From Bacteroidetes bacterium UBA7674 (GTDB lineage Bacteria > Bacteroidota > Bacteroidia > Chitinophagales > Chitinophagaceae), in the NCBI GenBank assembly GCA_002483105.1, contig DLHG01000007.1, positions 124,001 through 188,000 of the forward strand: a DNA stretch of 64,000 nt. The letters are read 5' to 3'. Each line of letters opens with the position of its first letter. The first letter of the stretch is position 1. Shown here in pieces: positions 60,384-64,000 of this stretch. The notes beneath the pieces are model-generated. The model was not told where the DNA came from, did not search any database, and was given only the letters and a program-made list of their open reading frames with translations. The translations under genes were made by a program, and so were the position numbers.

Positions 60384-61259
60384 ATGCTGTATTCAATGAC
60401 GGGCTTCGGCCGCGCAGAAGCTACGATCAATAACCGCCAGGTAGTGGTGGAGATAAAGTCCTTGAACGGCAAGCAATTTGAACTGACCACAAAGCTGGCT
60501 CCGATACTTCGTTCTTACGAACTGGATATCCGCAATATGCTGAATCAATTACTGATGCGTGGTACCATAGATATCTCCGTATCTATAAAACAGGAAGGCG
60601 CTTCCAAGCCCATGATCGTAAATACAGGGCTGGCGGTTTTCTATTACCAGAGCATGCAACAGATAGCATCGCAACTTGGTATCCCTGAAGATAACATCCT
60701 TTCTACACTCATGCGTATGCCGGAAGTGGTAGCTGCCGACCAGGATGTGTTACCTGAATCAGAATGGGAAGAAGTGAAGAAAGTAATAGAACTGGCAGCA
60801 GAACATCTAATGGCCCACAGGAAGAACGAAGGCGAATCTCTGTATCGTGACCTGAATACGCGCATTGCCAATATAGAATCATTACTGCAACAGATACTAC
60901 CGCTGGAAGGTGAGCGTACCGATAAGGTACGTAACAAGCTAACAGCATATATGCAGGATATGATAGGTAAAGAAAACATAGACAACAACAGGCTGGAGCA
61001 AGAGCTCATCTACTACATAGAAAGGATGGACTTTACCGAAGAGAAAACAAGGCTGAGACAACACTGCGAATATTTCCACGAGAGCGTAAAGAAAGACGGT
61101 TTATCGAAAGGTAAAGTATTAGGCTTTACACTACAGGAAGTAGGCAGGGAAATAAACACCCTGGGTGCAAAAGCTAACCAGGCTAACATACAGCAACTGG
61201 TGATAGGCATGAAAGACGAATTGGAAAAAGCAAAAGAACAAGTGCTGAACGTATTGTAA
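60384..61259 (+). CDS. YicC family endoribonuclease
   Basis: 291 residues from the ATG in MLYSMTGFGRAEATI, the standard start of the family; a frame from 60303 would add an unlikely stretch. The N-terminal domain has VVVEIKSLNGKQFEL and the C-terminal DUF1732-type domain ends with KVLGFTLQEVGREINTLGAKANQ, the most conserved part. YicC proteins degrade small RNAs in other bacteria. It precedes gldH by 20 bp. Confidence 0.93.
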   Translation: MLYSMTGFGRAEATINNRQVVVEIKSLNGKQFELTTKLAPILRSYELDIRNMLNQLLMRGTIDISVSIKQEGASKPMIVNTGLAVFYYQSMQQIASQLGIPEDNILSTLMRMPEVVAADQDVLPESEWEEVKKVIELAAEHLMAHRKNEGESLYRDLNTRIANIESLLQQILPLEGERTDKVRNKLTAYMQDMIGKENIDNNRLEQELIYYIERMDFTEEKTRLRQHCEYFHESVKKDGLSKGKVLGFTLQEVGREINTLGAKANQANIQQLVIGMKDELEKAKEQVLNVL

Positions 61260-61279
61260 AGAAGCAAGTAAAAGTGAGC

Positions 61280-61795
61280 ATGAAAGCTATTATCTCAAGA
61301 CCATTATTAACAATATTATTAGGATGCGGCCTGCTATTGCAAAGCTGTATGGAATCTCCGTACTTCCAGAAGCAGGCATCTATACCCGGCTATGAATGGA
61401 ATTATAAGTTCACGCCTTCTTTTGAGTTTGAAGTAACGGATACAACCTATATGTACAACGTCTATTTCCTGATGCGCCATACGGAAGCTTATCCATATGC
61501 CAATGTATGGATGAACGTCTATACCAAGACACCTGAAGATACGGCCTTTAAGAAACAACGGGTAAATGTAGAGCTGGCAGCTACCTCCGGCAAAAACAAC
61601 GGACAATGGCTGGGCAGGGGTATGGGTGAGATATGGGAACATAAACTACGCCTCACCCATGAATCGGATACGACGATCCTTCATCGTAAGGGGAAGTACA
61701 TCTTCCGCTTTGAGCAAGACATGCGTGTGAATCCGTTACCTGAAGTATTGCAAGTTGGCCTGAGAGTAGAGAAAGGTAACAAGCGTAACCCGTAA
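61280..61795 (+). CDS. gldH: Gliding motility lipoprotein GldH
   Basis: 171 residues from the ATG at 61280 (a GTG two codons upstream is in frame). The lipobox is LLLQSCMES with Cys near 23. The mature part has FTPSFEFEVTDTTYMYNVYF and the MGEIWEHKL block typical of GldH, an outer- or inner-membrane lipoprotein needed for gliding and T9SS function in Flavobacterium. It fits the many T9SS substrates in this window. It lies between yicC and a histidine kinase. Confidence 0.88.
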   Translation: MKAIISRPLLTILLGCGLLLQSCMESPYFQKQASIPGYEWNYKFTPSFEFEVTDTTYMYNVYFLMRHTEAYPYANVWMNVYTKTPEDTAFKKQRVNVELAATSGKNNGQWLGRGMGEIWEHKLRLTHESDTTILHRKGKYIFRFEQDMRVNPLPEVLQVGLRVEKGNKRNP

Positions 61796-61804
61796 CTTTG
61801 GGTT

Positions 61805-62773
61805 ATGCGCTTCTTTTCAACCGTACACATATTACTACTCGGATACATTATAGCGGCTTTGCTGTTCTGGGGCATTAGCCTGCAGAAGCAGAATGTGCGC
61901 TCTTACGAAATGAGCCGCATTATATTGGCGCATGATGTAGATAGTGTAAAGCATCCTGCCCTTTATCAGCAACGACTTGCAGAAATAACAGCTAAAAAAG
62001 ATAGCCGGACCATGCAATACATGGGTGAGGGTATCACCTTCATTATAGTAGTGCTGGTAGGTGCAGTTGTGGTCTATTCCTCCTTTAAGCGCAGCCTTCG
62101 GGTAACGCGCCAGCAGAATAATTTTATGCTTTCTGTTACCCACGAGCTGAAGTCGCCCATAGCCGGTATCAAACTCAATCTGCAAACCCTGGAACGGCAC
62201 CAGCTGGATGAAGAGAAGAAAAAAACGCTGCTTAACAGGAGCATTAATGAAGCCGACCGCCTGAATGACCTTTGCACTAATATATTACTCACCTCCCAGA
62301 TGGAAGGGAAACAATATGTTCCTGCTAAAGAGCACCTAAACTTCTCTGAATTGGTAGAAGATAGTATTGAGCACTATGCCAACAGGTACCCTCAACGCTT
62401 TGAAGAAGATATAGAAAGCGACTGCATCATTAACGGTGATAAACTAATGCTGCAACTGGCATTCAACAACCTACTGGAAAATGCTGTGAAATATACTCCG
62501 TCGGACAAGCCGATAACCATAACGCTGAGCAAGAAAAACAATAACATTATACTGCAGGTAGCCGACCAGGGACAGGGGATAGCCGATGAGGAAAAGAAAA
62601 AGATCTTCAGTAAGTTTTATCGCATAGGTAACGAGAACAGCCGGACATCTAAAGGCACGGGGCTTGGCTTATACCTTACCTGCAGAATACTAAAACAGCA
62701 TAAGGGAAAGATCACTGTAAAGAATAATACTCCGACCGGTTCTATATTTGAGATGTCTTTGCCTATCTCTTAA
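61805..62773 (+). CDS. Sensor histidine kinase
   Basis: 322 residues with two membrane helices (near 8-25 and 76-92) flanking a short periplasmic loop of about 50 residues. The cytoplasmic part has the H box SVTHELKSPIAG (His113), N box NLLENAVKY, G1 DQGQGI, F box FYRIGNENSR and G2 GTGLGLYL. The response regulator is not on the plus strand next to it; the converging T9SS gene begins 3 bp after its stop, so its partner must lie elsewhere. The TATG-like overlap with gldH (10-bp gap) suggests co-transcription. Confidence 0.93.
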   Translation: MRFFSTVHILLLGYIIAALLFWGISLQKQNVRSYEMSRIILAHDVDSVKHPALYQQRLAEITAKKDSRTMQYMGEGITFIIVVLVGAVVVYSSFKRSLRVTRQQNNFMLSVTHELKSPIAGIKLNLQTLERHQLDEEKKKTLLNRSINEADRLNDLCTNILLTSQMEGKQYVPAKEHLNFSELVEDSIEHYANRYPQRFEEDIESDCIINGDKLMLQLAFNNLLENAVKYTPSDKPITITLSKKNNNIILQVADQGQGIADEEKKKIFSKFYRIGNENSRTSKGTGLGLYLTCRILKQHKGKITVKNNTPTGSIFEMSLPIS

Positions 62774-62776
62774 TTC

Positions 62777-64000
62777 TTAGCGGATCAGTATAAAGTTTCC
62801 TTTAAATACCTGCTTAGGCTTATTGGCGACCAGGTCGTACTCTACCATAAAGTTGTAGGTATCGGTTGGCCACTGCTGACCGTTGTAGGTGCCATCCCAT
62901 TTCTCCGTAATGTCTTTAGTGGTAAAGACCATATTACCCCAACGGTCGAATATGCTGAATGTGGCTTCATTTACCAGGCATTTCAGCACTACGCCAAACC
63001 TGTCATTTTTTCCGTCTGCATTCGGCGTAAAGGCATTCGGCGCCCAGAAACAATTTTCACAGGCTACTGAAGTAATATTGATCGTATCGGAGCGTACATC
63101 ACAACCGTTGCCTGTAGTAAGGTAGTATGTACCTGAGCCATTGGGAAGAATACAACAAGAGGTGGCACCGGTATTCCACTGATAATACGTTGCCAGTGAA
63201 CGCTCTCCGCCGAGTGTGTAATTATCTTCGCTGCATATCAGTGTGTCGTTACCCAGGAATATGTTAGAGTAGAAATGCATCCTATGCAGCTTGAAGGTGT
63301 CAACATATTCATTGTTGCCCACTTTCGCCTTGCACCAGTATGTGCCGCTATCGTTTATTGTAATGCTTTGTGTGGTAGCACCGGTATTCCATAAATAACT
63401 GTTGGCTATATTGGGAGAAGTGAGGACTAAATTATTCACTTCACAAACCAGTGTATCATGCGCCGATGTGAATGTATATATCTTGTCCAGGTCTATGACT
63501 GATACATCGTCGATAAACAGGTAGGTATAGTCTTCTGTTCCCGGAGTTTGTACAGCAGGATATACCTGCACTTTAGTGAACGGCTTCTGGCTGTTGTTCA
63601 TGCAGCCTATCGTCATCCAGTCTTCACCGCCCTGTGCTATGTATGTTCCTTGTATTTTTACCCAGGCACCCTTAGCGTTGATATAGCTGGCAGAGTCGTT
63701 CACTATACTATAATCCAACATCAGGAAACGGTCTGGTGTTACGCTTACCTGGTTTTGTGTAAACGTGGCACCTACCCTGTCTATGCCAATCACATTGAAA
63801 TCAGGATTGCTGATGTCGTAGTTCAGGCTTACATAAAAGGATACCTTGTATGAGTGCCCGGCTATCATAGTAGTGTTGAGCTTTGTCTGCACATACTCGC
63901 GGTAGTCGCCACCACTGTTTTGATTGTAGTAGGCGATTATGCCCGCGCAACCGTTGCCGTTGTGTGCTTCCTGGTAGCCTACGAAGGTATTGGGAATGTT
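62777..64000 (-). CDS. T9SS type B sorting-domain protein (partial, N-terminus off the right edge)
   Basis: The frame is open from base 64000 to the stop at 62777, giving 407 residues; the N-terminus lies outside the window. The visible start GYQEAHNGNGCAGIIAYYNQ belongs to a carbohydrate-binding-like beta domain. Then two SprB-like or PKD-like beta domains with Cys (NSYLWNTGATTQSI and YYQWNTGATSCCI repeat the same block), and the end FWAPNAFTPNADGKNDRF, IFDRWGNMVFTT, WPTDTYNFMV, which is the gliding-motility CHU_C type B domain. It is likely a large surface adhesin carried by T9SS. Confidence 0.9.
   Translation of the reverse strand, partial: NIPNTFVGYQEAHNGNGCAGIIAYYNQNSGGDYREYVQTKLNTTMIAGHSYKVSFYVSLNYDISNPDFNVIGIDRVGATFTQNQVSVTPDRFLMLDYSIVNDSASYINAKGAWVKIQGTYIAQGGEDWMTIGCMNNSQKPFTKVQVYPAVQTPGTEDYTYLFIDDVSVIDLDKIYTFTSAHDTLVCEVNNLVLTSPNIANSYLWNTGATTQSITINDSGTYWCKAKVGNNEYVDTFKLHRMHFYSNIFLGNDTLICSEDNYTLGGERSLATYYQWNTGATSCCILPNGSGTYYLTTGNGCDVRSDTINITSVACENCFWAPNAFTPNADGKNDRFGVVLKCLVNEATFSIFDRWGNMVFTTKDITEKWDGTYNGQQWPTDTYNFMVEYDLVANKPKQVFKGNFILIR

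Overview
The window is a chromosomal segment from a member of the Bacteroidota, most likely the Chitinophagia/Sphingobacteriia side. Evidence: many secreted proteins end in type IX secretion (T9SS) sorting domains, gldH is present, promoters fit the Bacteroidota form TTTG-N20-TAnnTTTG, Shine-Dalgarno sites are mostly absent, and families largely confined to the phylum occur (DUF4199, DUF4836, DUF3127, BatA). Base composition is mixed and moderate. No phage, insertion sequence or CRISPR array was seen, so this is mostly ordinary core chromosome with some unusual intergenic DNA.

Layout. 1-6.3 kb (minus): two DUF4199 membrane proteins, a dihydroorotase homologue without its metal ligands, a BatA-type membrane protein, and a T9SS Omp28-like protein. 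6.5-9.1 kb: alaS. 9.2-12.7 kb (minus): two related small lipoproteins, then a cytoplasmic trypsin-like protease with zinc ribbon and YbjN-like tail, paired with a 466-residue partner. 12.8-16.3 kb: a YtxH-like protein and a T9SS protein with nine Ig-like repeats. 16.6-19.2 kb: a VOC protein, a siderophore-interacting flavoprotein with small partner genes, and an AraC regulator. 19.5-20.6 kb: dnaN. 20.7-22.8 kb: small lipoproteins and an aminotransferase. 23-29.1 kb: a thioester alpha-2-macroglobulin. 29.5-34 kb: lipoproteins, DUF4836, a DUF3127 protein with an SSB-like tail, tRNA-His, and a beta-barrel protein.

34-40.5 kb: T9SS proteins flank the ribosomal operon rplM-rpsI-rpsB-tsf, which has a near-consensus promoter. 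40.7-42.2 kb is the oddest stretch: a doubled REP-like motif, a 25-bp perfect palindrome, two arrays of short words repeated every 10 then 11 bp (10.5 bp, the DNA helical pitch), and one copy of a dispersed intergenic element whose other copy lies at 22.9 kb. 42.2-48 kb: feoB, a T9SS protein and a membrane patatin. 48-51.2 kb (minus): a histidine ammonia-lyase, a ParE-type toxin-antitoxin pair, a thioredoxin-like protein and a MerR regulator. 51.3-56.8 kb: mqnC (menaquinone, futalosine route), a TSUP permease, methionine aminotransferase, mannose-1-phosphate guanylyltransferase and an Nfu iron-sulfur protein. 56.9-58.5 kb: four small secreted proteins, two sharing a C-terminal motif. 58.8-64 kb: an EnvC-like protein with degenerate LytM domain, YicC, GldH, a histidine kinase without a neighbouring regulator, and a T9SS type B protein running off the right edge.

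No complete, clearly new multi-gene system is proven. The best candidates for something undescribed are the helically phased arrays at 41.2-41.5 kb and the protease/YbjN pair at 10.2-12.7 kb.
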